Source: Chamaea fasciata (lineage: Eukaryota > Chordata > Aves > Passeriformes > Sylviidae). Taken from it: 64,000 bases of DNA. The stretch covers positions 115,330,375-115,394,374 of the forward strand of contig JARCOQ010000002.1 in NCBI GenBank assembly GCA_029207755.1, given 5' to 3'. Position numbers and translations under genes: made by a program. Shown in pieces: positions 55,091 through 64,000 of this stretch; within the stretch, counting starts at the first letter, position 1, and every line of letters begins with the position of its first letter. The notes under the pieces were generated by a model. That model made no database searches, was not told the origin of the DNA, and worked only from the letters and a program-made list of their open reading frames with translations.

Positions 55091-55880
55091 TGTAAAAAAT
55101 TTTCATTCCATTTTCAGTCTCATGTGAAGGGTGAGATAATACAGTTGTTACAATTCACGCCACCACAATCAGAAGCCAAACTGTTTTTTAATTGCAGTAC
55201 GCAGCTTTTGCCACACAATGCTGTTAATGCCTTAAAACCAATCATCTAAAATCGCCGCTCGTGGGTCTTAACACAGTGCACCTTTCATAGTTCTATTTCT
55301 CTTAAATATCCAGTATTATTTGGACCTTTCACAGTTCTATTTCTTTAAAGTATCCAGTCTTATTTGCACCTTTCATAGTTCTGTTTCTCCAAAGTATCCA
55401 GTCTTATTTGCACTTTTCAGAGTTCTATGTCTCCAAAGTATCCAGTCTTATTTGGACTTTTCATAGTTCTATTTCTCCAAAGTATCCAGTCTTATTTGCA
55501 CCTTTCATAGTTCTGTTTCTCCAAAGTATCCAGTCTTATTTGGACCTTTCATAGTTCTGTTTCTCCAAAGTACCCAGTCTTATTTGGACTTTTCATAGTT
55601 CTATTTCTTTAAAGTATCCAGTCTTATTTGGACTTTTCATAGTTCTATTTCTCCAAAGTATCCAGTCTTATTTGCACCTTTCACAGTTCTGTTTCTCCAA
55701 AGTATCCAGTCTTATTTGCAAGGCCATAATTTGAAACTCGTTTCCAGTTCTATTTCTCTCTCAACAATGTCCGTCCTATCCCAGGGCATTTCTGAGTTGG
55801 CGTTTTTAAGTCAGCATTTCTTATCTCAGGGTTTGCATACAGATCCATCCTGTGTGAGCCCTTCTGTCAGGCTTTCTACA
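55091..55880 (+). mobile_element. LTR-like sequence with internal tandem repeats
   Basis: About 790 bases bounded by TGTA at 55091 and TACA at 55880, the short inverted ends common to retroviral LTRs. Inside are an unrelated 190-base start (GTTACAATTCACGCCACCAC, TGCCTTAAAACCAATCATC) that resembles passerine LTRs from memory, and ten 44-bp repeats. I found no clear target-site duplication, AATAAA signal or internal retroviral genes, so a solo LTR is plausible but unproven. Confidence 0.45.
55283..55722. repeat. 44-bp tandem repeat, ten copies
   Basis: TTTCATAGTTCTATTTCTCC followed by AAAGTATCCAGTCTTATTTG and CACC or GACC. Unit starts at 55283, 55327, 55371 and 55415 are exactly 44 apart, and the tract is 440 bases. 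Copies differ at a few shared sites (CAT/CAC/CAG, CTA/CTG, GCAC/GGAC). Confidence 0.97.
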
Positions 55881-56369
55881 AATCCACTTCCCACCCCAGG
55901 AGGGAATTGCACCTGGATAAGGATTCCCAGAGGGAATCTTGGCTCCTCCAGAGCTCGGTGCCAGCCCAGTGGTCACCCCGAGGTGTTGGTGGCCCTGGGC
56001 AATGTCCCTGAGCAGTAATTGTGTCACCGTGTCCTCACCTGCCTATCCAGACCGTGCCCAGAGCAGGGATGACGTCTGGACTAAATAAATGTGTTGGAAA
56101 AGCTGAGTTTCCTGCCTCCTTCTCCCCCTCCCAGCACATCTGGGCCGGAAGGAATTTAATTTCAGCCCTGTGTCTCTGGCACAAACAACCAGGAGCTCGG
56201 GAAGAGCGGAGCTCTCTTAATTCCTCTGTAATTCCTCAGTAATTCCTGTTTCTCCTGGTGCTTCCAGGTCTGGCTGCCTTTGAGGGAGGGCAGCACTCGT
56301 GGTATGAAATGATTTTGGATTTCGCGGCCTCTGAGTGGGACTGGTGCCGCTCAAAAGCTGCAAAATTAA
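55881..56369. other. Unique sequence, no gene seen
   Basis: No repeat or gene supported. Confidence 0.55.
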
Positions 56370-56635
56370 TTGTTTTGTCCTCTATATCACGTCTGGCTTG
56401 TCCTTTCCTGCTAAAAATAATCCTGTGGCACCAAGGAATCCCTTGTCGTGATGGCCAGGAGAATCTGGCCTTGGGAGTTTTAGGGAATTGCTGATGAATT
56501 CTTACGGACAGCAACAGAGCTTTCCTTCCACGGCTTCCTCCAACACGTTGTGAACGTGTCTGAACTTCCTTGGGTTCATTTCCAGCTTGGCCTGCGCAGC
56601 CTCTTGTGGGGAAAAAATTCCAGGATTTCATTAAT
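56370..56635 (+). repeat. Unnamed direct repeat, copy 1
   Basis: Matches 62093-62376: TGTTTTGTCCTCTA, GAATCCCTTGTC, GGGAATTGCTGATGAATTCT, ACAGCAACAGAGCTTTCCTT and CCAGGATTT in the same order. It has no CR1 blocks. Confidence 0.9.
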
Positions 56636-57404
56636 TTTGGGGTTGGTTTATTCCTTCAGGGATCCCTCCAGCCAGGCCCTGCTGGAGTTGGGAGTGGGTT
56701 TATCTTGGTTTGAGGTGGGTTCACCTCCATCTGTGGTGTTTTGTTGACTCGAAAGGGCTCAACCCTACCACTAATTCAAGCCCTGGTTTAACTTTCAGCT
56801 CATTATTTCAGCCCACTGAAGTCAAGGGGGTAAACTCAGCTTAAGAAAGCCAGGCTTGTTCTTAAGCGGGACAGACAGCTCAGCGTGGCAGGAGAAACCC
56901 AGGATGATTTTCTTCTCCTGCCTGCCCACGTGACATCCCCAAAAACCCACTCCAAAATTCTGCTGCTGTTGGGCTCGCAGATAGGCTGGGTTTAATCAGT
57001 CAGGCCTTAGCTCTGAGCTGATAAGATCCTCCTTCCTCCCAACTCCACCTCCCATGTGCCCAGGAGAGATAATGACCCCAGGCTTTGTTTGCCCCAAGAT
57101 TTACCGGGAATTCCCATCAAAAGAGAAAACCCGTGGGTGGAAGTCTGAATAAATCCATTTTAACACGTTCTCACATCAGTTACTAAGGGGCTGGGAAGGA
57201 ATTTTGGGGGTTTCTGCAGCTCTCAGATGAGGGCAACCCCTTCATGAGGAGTCTGGAGAGGGACAAACTGAAATTTCCCAACATTTTTAGGTCCAAGAGC
57301 AGCGATCTGAGGGGAGCAGGTTCCCTTTTCCCTCTGTGCAGTCCAGGGGGGTTGTCTCAAGGTGCCAAATCAGCAAAATTTAGGCTTGGTGTAAAAAAAA
57401 TCCC
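56636..57404. other. Unique sequence, no gene seen
   Basis: No repeat or gene supported. Confidence 0.55.
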
Positions 57405-57482
57405 TTCAGAATTGTTTGGGTTTGGAAGGACCTTAAAACTCGTCCCGTTCCAACCCCTGCTACAAGCGGGGGACACTTCCAT
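57405..57482 (-). mobile_element. CR1: CR1 3' tip
   Basis: AGAATTGTTTGGGTTTGGAA then GGACCTTAAAACTCGTCCCG. Truncated after about 75 bases. Confidence 0.85.
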
Positions 57483-58364
57483 TAAAATGAGGAAGATAAA
57501 TTGTTGTTATTTCCCACCGAAATTCACTTTCCACCTCTCTGACGACACCCACGTCCTCTTGTTTAACTTTCAGGCTCCGTTTAATCCCGAAATTCCTGCT
57601 GTATTCCCCCATTCCTCTTTTTATCTTTGTGACTTCACCTATCGGCACTCGGATAATCCCGGATTTCCAACCCTGCCCGCAAAATTGACTCTTAAAACCA
57701 AATCCAGCTTCTGCATTTTCCACATCTTCGTGTTTTCTTCTCAGCACAGATTTTTTGCCATGTAAAACAAAGCGATTATTCCAGCCCAAACCTTTGGAAA
57801 GTTCTGTTCTTTGGCACAGCTTTGTGTTGTCTGATACCTTTTTTTTTATTTTTTCTTTTTCCCCCTGAAGTTTTCATCCTCTGGAAGGGAAACCCTTCCT
57901 ATGAGGAGACTTAAATTTCCATCAATCAGGAGAAAAAAAACCTCTTCCCTCTGGCATATTAGAGGTGAGCTTGGAAGACAACGTGAACCAGAAATAAAAT
58001 CCCAGATTGCTTCATTTTTATATTTCAGACCTGCTTTTTTTGGAGGAGAAAACTCCTTGGTTTTTTTTTAAATTTTCGTGGTCTTTTCAAGTTTAGGGCA
58101 CTGGCTGGAGGAGCCAAAACTTCGGGATGGGCAGCAGGTGAGGGGAAAAGAGAGAATCTGTCAAGAAATAAGTGTCCAGGTGGTGTTTTCCAGCACGTAA
58201 AAGGTTGTGTGGCGCTACTGGAAAGGCAAAACCATCTGGAAATGCTTCAGCCTCGGCTTTTCCTCGCCGCTGGTTTGGTTTGGCCAAGGCAGGATTTGGG
58301 ATTCCTGCAGAAAATTGTTCTGCAGGCAAAAACTTGGGGGATATGTTTAGAAAAGTGAAATGGA
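57483..58364. other. Unique sequence, no gene seen
   Basis: The 173-codon frame 57244-57765 (plus) passes through CR1 and has no domain. No gene supported. Confidence 0.55.
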
Positions 58365-58412
58365 AATTCTTGGCCGTTTCCATGAGCTGGGCCATGGAAA
58401 CGGCCAAGAATT
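58365..58412. repeat. Perfect 20-bp inverted repeat with 8-base loop
   Basis: Left arm 58365-58384 (AATTCTTGGCCGTTTCCATG) and right arm 58393-58412 are exact reverse complements around AGCTGGGC. The flanks do not pair further. Confidence 0.97.
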
Positions 58413-58479
58413 GATGGGGATTGAAGGATGGGGACATCCAGAGGGACATGGGCAAGCTCGGGAAGTGGGAATCTCATGG

Positions 58480-59178
58480 GGTTCAGCAAAGCCAGGGGCT
58501 GCACGGGGGTCAATCCAGGCTGGGATGAGCAGATGGAGCAGCCCTGGGAGAGCTGGAGCTGCCCCAGGCCAGAGCCCCCCGTGCCCAGAGTTGGCAGCAG
58601 GAAAGGGATTGGGATCAGGAAAGGGATTGGGATCGGGAAAGGGATTGGGATTGTGTCCCTGTGCCCCCTCAGGTGAGGCCCCACCTGCAGAGCTGCCCCA
58701 GCCCTGGGGCCCAGCACAGGGAGGACGTGGAGCTGCTGGAGAGAGCCCAGAGGAGGCTCCAGGATGAGCAGAGGGATGGAGCAGCTCTGCTGGGAGGAAA
58801 GGCTGGCACAGCTGGGATTGTTCAGCCTGGACAGGAGAAGCTTTGGGCTGAGCTCAGGGTGGCCTTGCAGGGCCTGAAGGAGCCCCAGGAAACCTGGAGA
58901 GAGACAATTCCCGAGGAATGGACGGACAGGACACAGGGAATGGCTTCAGAGTAGGATTTGATGGGATCTTGGGCAGGAATTGTTCCCTGGCAGGGTGAGG
59001 AGGGCCTGGAATAGAATTCCCAGATTTGTTGTGGCTGCCCCTGGATCCCTGGCAGTGCCCAAGGCCAGGTTGGACACGGGGGCTTGGAGCAGCCTGGGAC
59101 AGTGGGAGGTGTCCCTGCCCATGGCAGGGGTGGCACTGGATGATTTGAAGCTCCCTCCCAATCCAACCATTTCATGAT
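58480..59178 (+). mobile_element. CR1: Longest CR1 LINE 3' region
   Basis: Sense CR1 beginning near CAGCAAAGCCAGGGGCTGCA, with GAGGCCCCACCTGCAGAGCT, GGACGTGGAGCTGCTGGAGA, GGAGGAAAGGCTGGCACAGC, GGACAGGACACAGGGAATGG, CTGGATCCCTGGCAGTGCC and a diverged CAATCCAACCATTTCATG end. It reaches further 5' than the other recent copies, towards the end of ORF2, but no reverse transcriptase motif is present. Confidence 0.94.
58604..58658. repeat. 18-bp triplet repeat inside CR1
   Basis: Three copies of GGGATTGGGATC(A/G)GGAAA. Such runs are seen in the CR1 body near the ORF2/UTR border. Confidence 0.9.
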
Positions 59179-59483
59179 TTATCATCAAAGAGCATTTCTG
59201 TGGTAAATCACCCAAGAACAGGAAAATTCCAGCTCTCCTTATCTCTCCAGACACCGTGGGGACATTTCCCTGGGGTTCAGAAGGGCTTTGCTCTCTGCAG
59301 TTCTTGGAATCCCTGTGAAATCTCCACCAGCACAGAGAGGGCAGGCTCGGGCTTCCTTTATGTAACCGATTCCTAAACATTTGGTTTGGAGGAAAACAGC
59401 TTTGTTTAGTAGGAATGAAAATATAATTTACTTCTCCTTTGATCCAGCTGAAGCAGCCACATGGCAGGACTGATGCACACTGT
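59179..59483. other. Unique sequence, no gene seen
   Basis: No repeat or gene supported. Confidence 0.55.
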
Positions 59484-61196
59484 GGGTCTGCCTCTGTCTG
59501 TTCTCCCTCTGGATCTGTCTTTGTGTGTTCCCATTTTGGATCTGCCTCTATTCCCATCCTGGAGTTTCTTTTCTCTGCTCCCACTCTGGATTTGCCTCTG
59601 TCTGTTCCCCCTCTGGATCTGTCTTTGTTCCCGCTCCAGATCTGTCTTTGTTCCATCTCTGGATTTGTCTTTGCTCCCACTATGGATCTGCTTTTCTCTG
59701 CTCCCACTCTGGATCTGTCTTTGTTCCAACTGTGGATTTTTCTTTGCCTATTTCCACTCTGGATCTGCTTTTGTTCCCGCTCTGGATCTGCCTTTATCTG
59801 TTCTCGTTCTGGGTTTGCCTTTGTCTGTTCCCACTCTGGATCTGTCTTTGTTCCCACTCTTGATTTTTCTTTGTTCCCACTCTGGATCTTTGTTTCCACT
59901 CTGGATTTTTCTTTTTCCCCACTCTGGATTTTTCTTTGTTCCCACTCTGGATCTGCCTTTGTTCCCATTCAGGATCTGTCTTTGTGTGTTTTCCCTCTGG
60001 ATCTGCCTCTGCCTCTATTCTCACTCTGGATTTGCCTTTGTCTGTTCCCTCTCTGGATCTGCCTTTGCTCCCACTTTGAATCTGCTTTTCTCTGCTCCCA
60101 CTCTGGATTTTCCTTTGTCTGTTTCCACTCTGGATCTGTCTCTTGTCTGTTCCCACTCTGGTTTTGCTTTTGTTCCCACTCTGGATCTGCTTTTCTCTGC
60201 TCCCACTCTGGATTTGCCTCTGTTCCTACTGTGGATCTGCCTTTGTGTGTTGCCACTCTGGATCTTTGTTTCCACTCTGGATCTTTGTTTCCACTCTGGA
60301 TTTTTCTTTGTTCCCTCTCTGAATTTGCTTTTGTTCCCATTCAGGATCTGTCCTTGTGTGTTCCCACTTTAGATCCACCTTTGTCTGCTTCACCTCTGGG
60401 TCTGTCTTTGTGTGTTCCCGCTCTGGATCTGCCTTTATTCCCACTCTGGATTTGCCTTTGTCTCTTCCCACTCTGGATTTTTCTTTGTTCCTACTCTGGA
60501 TTTTCCTCTGTCTGTTCTCACTCTGGATTTGCCTTTGTGTGTTCCCCCTCTGGATCTTTGTTTCCACTCTGGATCTTTGTTTCCACTCTGGATTTTTCTT
60601 TGTTCCCTCTCTGAATTTGCTTTTGTTCCCATTCAGGATCTGTCCTTGTGAGTTCCCACTTTAGATCCACCTTTGTCTGCTCCCCCTCTGGGTCTGTCTT
60701 TGTGTGTTCCCACTCTGGATCTGCCTTTATTCCCACTCTGGATTTGCCTTTGTCTCTTCCCACTCTGGATTTTTCTTTGTTCCTACTCTGGATTTTCCTC
60801 TGTCTGTTCTCACTCTGGATTTGCCTTTGTGTGTTCCCACTCTGGATCTTTGTTCCCACTCTGGATTTTTCTTTGTTCCCACTCTGGATTTGCCTTTGTG
60901 TGTTCCCACTCTGGATCTTTGTTTCCACTCTGGATTTTTCTTTGTTCTCACTCTGGATCTGCCTTTGTGTATTTCCACTCTGGATCTTTGTTTCCACTCT
61001 GGATTTTTCTTTCTCCCCACTCTGGATCTGCCTTTGTGTGTTCCCCCTCTGGATCTTTGTTTCCACTCTGGATCTTTGCTCCCCCTCTGGATCTCTCTCT
61101 CATCTATTCCCACTCTGGATCTTCCTTTCCCTGCTCCCACTCGGGATCTGCCTTTGTGTGCTCTCCCTCTGGATTCTCCTTTGTCTGCTCCCCCTC
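59484..61196. repeat. 1.7-kb CTCTGGATCTGCCTTTGTTCCCA-type minisatellite
   Basis: About 70 tandem units of 23-30 bases (CTCTGGATCTGCCTTTGTTC then CCA, with CTCTGCTCCCA, TGTGTGTTCCCA and short TTTGTTTCCA variants). 60256-60547 and 60548-60839 are successive copies of a 292-base higher-order unit made of the same series of variants. Five or six frames stay open for up to 391 codons. These Leu/Cys/Phe/Ser or Lys/Glu/Arg/Gln frames are artefacts. Confidence 0.96.
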
Positions 61197-62092
61197 CACG
61201 ACCAGGAATTGTTTCCAGTAGCTGCATCCCAGCTCTGGGGCGTGCCCAGAGGAAGGTTCAGGCTCTCCTTTCCCTCAGCAGGCCTGGCACAAGGCCCCGT
61301 CTGTTCTTTAATTACATTTCAACAGCTGCTTTTTATATATTTGTGTTTCCTTATTCCAACGTGGCTTAGGGAAAGAAAAAAAAAAAAATGGGGAGGAAAA
61401 AAGGGAAAAAAAGACAGCAAACAATGAGCAGGATTTAACCAAGAAACACAAAACGCTGCGGCACAAGGAGCTGTCGTGGATGAGCCAGAAAGGAAAATTA
61501 TTCCCGTTTTCCAAGAAAAATGATTCCCTCCCCAGCCCCGTGCCGGTGTTGGTGCCGTTATGGATGAGGTGGAAAGAAAATGGAGCAGGTTTAGGAGCAA
61601 AGGTTTCTAATTCAGATTGATAATTAGGCGTTGTTAATTATCAGCCACTCATCCTGACAGAGAAGGAACAGCGCTGTGGGATGGGATCGGAGCTTTCCAG
61701 GGAAATCAGCTCCCAGGCCTTGCAGAGTTGTTGTTGTTGTTTGTTTTAGGGGACGGATTTGTTGCCCTCACGTGCCACAGCTTCCCCCAGCACTGCTTCC
61801 AGCTGGGGATGGAGCTGGGAATGTCAACTCCAGATATTTCCTCTTCCAGATGGATCCTAGGGAGAACAAAATTCTCCCCGCTCGTTCAGCTCAGGGGAAG
61901 TCTTCCCAGCAGTCACTTGATGATGTCTTCATTCCAGCAAGGAAAGAGTCCATGGGAAAGGCAGAATTTGGGATTCCTGAAAGGAAAACCAAGGTTTTCC
62001 CTCTCTGGCCAAGCTCAGCCTCCAAGAGGAGGAATGTTCTTTAGAGCCTGGAGAGCAGGAATGTTCTTTAGAGCTTTGCTGCTGCGTGAGAG
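61197..62092. other. Unique sequence, no gene seen
   Basis: An A run is at 61376-61388 and a GTT run at 61728-61742. Two copies of GGAATGTTCTTTAGAG lie at 62031-62073. No gene supported. Confidence 0.55.
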
Positions 62093-62376
62093 GTTGTTTT
62101 GTCCTCTACATCCCGTCTGGTTTGTCCTTTCCTTGTCAAAATAATCCCGTGACACCAAAGAATCCCTTGTCTTGATGGTCAGGAGAATCTGGACTTGGAG
62201 TTGGGATTTTTTGGGAATTGCTGATGAATTCTTACAGACAGCAACAGAGCTTTCCTTCCATGGCTTCCTCCAGCAAGGTCATTGTGAACATGTCTAAACT
62301 TCTTTGGATTTATTTCCAATTTGGACTCTGCAGCCTCCTGTGGCAAAAAAAAAAAAAAAAATCCAGGATTTAATTA
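62093..62376 (+). repeat. Unnamed direct repeat, copy 2
   Basis: Partner of 56370-56635, with a longer A run before CCAGGATTTAATT and an extra GCAAGGTCATT segment. Confidence 0.9.
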
Positions 62377-63493
62377 AAAACCATGTAAAAAAGTCGTTTC
62401 AAAAAAGTGTTCTGACAGTTTTTTGGGTTTTTTTTTGCTCTGAAGTGAATAATATTCGCCCTAACTCTCGTCCCTGTATTTATGATTTTATAGACCTCTC
62501 TCTTCCATATTTTTTCTACACAAGCTGAGGCTCTTTTGGTCTCCCAAGAGGAGGAGAAAATGGGATGCAAAAACATCTGGCTCGCAAGTGGCCGCCTCGC
62601 ATCTGGATCAAGCAGGATGGTCGTCCCTAAATATTTGTGTAAAGGGAAGTTATAAAAGCAAGGAGGGCTCCGTTCGTGTTCGCTGCTGAATGACGATGGA
62701 GAAAAAAAGCAAAAAAAAAAAAAAATAGCTTTAAGCTGCGGTGAAAATAGGTAGGAAAACAGGAGGATAAAAAAGTCCTGGCCTCCTTTCCCTGTGGAAG
62801 AAGTTCAGGACCGAGGCAGCCAAGTCTGGGCTGGATGTTTCCTCCTGAGGAATGTGGTGGATAATAATAAAGTCCATTAGAAGTGGCTCCGGCCCAAAGG
62901 GGATAATAAAGGCAGGATTGCAGTTGTCTCCTGAAAACAAGGCTGGAGCAGCACTCAGGAGCACAGGTGGTGATGAAATGCATCAAAAAAAACCCCCCTC
63001 GAATATTCAGGAATAAATGTGCCAAAGGCTCACAACCAGCTGGGAAAATGAGTGCAGGTATTGAAAGCCCGGAGCATCTCTTGCAGGAGGTGAGGGAGGA
63101 AACTCTTTTCTGTGGAAAAGCCGAGTTTAAACTCTCCCAGAAACATTTTGTCTCTGGTTTTGTTTAAGGGGATGTGCTCAGGCCCCGTTAACTCCCAGAT
63201 CTTTGCTGTTCTTTGCTTTTATTTGCACAAGTGAAAGCAACCCAATTTGTTTTTTATGGCCCACAAACGAGCTCTGAGCGAAGGCAGAGGGGGGTTCCAG
63301 TGCTCCCAGTGGTGTGGAAAGACGAGGGGAAGGAAAACCCTTCCAAGGCATCTCCAGTCTCATTCAATCCCAAATCCCACCTCAGCCCTAAACCCCCCCC
63401 AAACCGCAACCCAGAGAGAGAGGGAATCTCTTGCAGGAATTCTCCTTTCTGGCCTGATTTTGGGAATTCAAGGGGAATGATTTTGGGAAGTTT
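62377..63493. other. Unique sequence, no gene seen
   Basis: Single-copy sequence with an A run at 62711-62725. A 132-codon minus-strand frame (62627-63025) shows no domain. Confidence 0.55.
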
Positions 63494-63650
63494 TCAGTCC
63501 TTTTCACTGCACCTCATTTCACCTCAGTCCAGTTGGCTGTGGTCACTCCATTTGCAGAATTTCTTTGGTTTTTTTTCTTTCAGTTTCATTTGATTTGATC
63601 ACATCTCCTCTCGCAGAACTTTTGTTTCACTTTGTTTTCTGATTTCAAGT
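63494..63650 (+). repeat. Unnamed interspersed repeat, copy 2
   Basis: Partner of 12785-12945. It starts at AGTCCTTTTCACTGCACCTC and ends near TCTGATTTCAAGTTCC. Confidence 0.8.
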
Positions 63651-64000
63651 TCCGGACACTCCCAGCCTGAGAGTTCAGATGGTGTCTCAGAATTCTCACC
63701 ATGAATTTCAATCCCTGACCAAAAAAAAAAAAAAAATCCCCGAATATCCCAAGAAAATTTGGAGCTGAACATCCCAAACCGCTCACCCCTTTCTCTGCCT
63801 TAGCATGACGCCAACCTTTGCAACTTGCCTGCAATTCTTTTCAGCTTATTTGGGGAAACTTATAATTAGATTTTCCTCTTCCTCCTGCTGCCCCCTCCCA
63901 GCCCAGCTGATAAAGTGCCATAAATCCCGCACTCCAGCCAGCCGGTCCTGAACTGGGCTGGTTTTTTTTGCATGTTGCACCATATGTAGACAAAAAAAAA
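63651..64000. other. Unique sequence to window edge
   Basis: A run at 63721-63736. A TTTTCCTCTTCCTCCTGCTG tract occurs near 63871. No gene supported. Confidence 0.5.

Noticed and set aside
55283..55722. CRISPR-like regular repeats
   Set aside because: The 44-bp repeats are contiguous with no unique spacers; vertebrate-type sequence context.
59439..60614. 391-codon plus-strand open frame
   Set aside because: Lies wholly in the 23-30-bp minisatellite; all frames on both strands are open there, and the predicted peptide is just the translated repeat.
56370..62376. Complete endogenous retrovirus flanked by LTRs
   Set aside because: Nothing between the direct copies resembles retroviral genes, and the copies lack defined TG/CA ends.

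Overview
This window looks like non-coding, repeat-rich nuclear DNA from a bird, most likely a songbird (passerine). The main reason is the more than 30 fragments of the CR1 non-LTR retrotransposon 3' end. In sense orientation they share one order of blocks: a GGCAGGAATTGTTCCCTGG block, a CTGGATCCCTGGCAGTG block, a GCCAAGGCCAGGTTGGACA block, a GGGACAGTGGGAGGTGTCC block, a CTTCCAACCCAAACCATTCC end, and sometimes an ATTCCATG tail. This CR1 type dominates bird genomes. The passerine assignment is inference from subfamily resemblance and needs a library search. I found no protein-coding exon, tRNA, rRNA or CRISPR array that I can defend. The long open frames all come from stop-free tandem repeats, CR1 copies or homopolymers.

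Layout. 1-475 is a GGAT array. 476-6550 is mostly unique sequence with five small CR1 fragments and a CpG-richer block (2255-2640). 6551-7348 is an AT-rich satellite-like array with monomers of about 163 bp. 8-14.1 kb holds CR1 pieces, an A-rich array (9548-10220), a CpG-rich patch (12595-12725) and an 11-bp minisatellite (12990-13275). 14-26 kb is unique sequence broken by CR1, a perfect 12-bp x 8 array (16138-16233) and two nearly identical direct copies of a 0.6-kb segment (19.4 and 23.9 kb). 26-34 kb has a composite CR1 copy (26.0-26.65 kb), a 10-bp GGGACACCCA minisatellite (29.0-29.4 kb) and a long inverted repeat (32.5-33.2 kb). 34.4-35.4 kb is an ATAATAT heptamer array that switches strand. 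37-41 kb carries a CR1-linker-CR1 composite present twice in opposite orientation. 43-45.6 kb is a cluster of tandem duplications, including a polypyrimidine tract. 48.3-49.0 kb is a 43-44-bp minisatellite. 50.9-51.6 kb is the inverted partner of the 26-kb composite. 52.1-52.5 kb is strikingly C-poor. 53.5-54.1 kb is AT-rich. 55.1-55.9 kb is LTR-like with ten 44-bp repeats. 59.5-61.2 kb is a 1.7-kb minisatellite with a 292-bp higher-order unit.

Nothing here works together as a gene system. The interest lies in genome architecture: repeat composites whose junctions are shared between copies, several inverted repeats able to form hairpins or cruciforms, strand-asymmetric tracts, and unusual higher-order minisatellites. 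Boundaries of interspersed repeats are by eye and should be read as accurate to about 10-30 bases. Percent identities were not computed.
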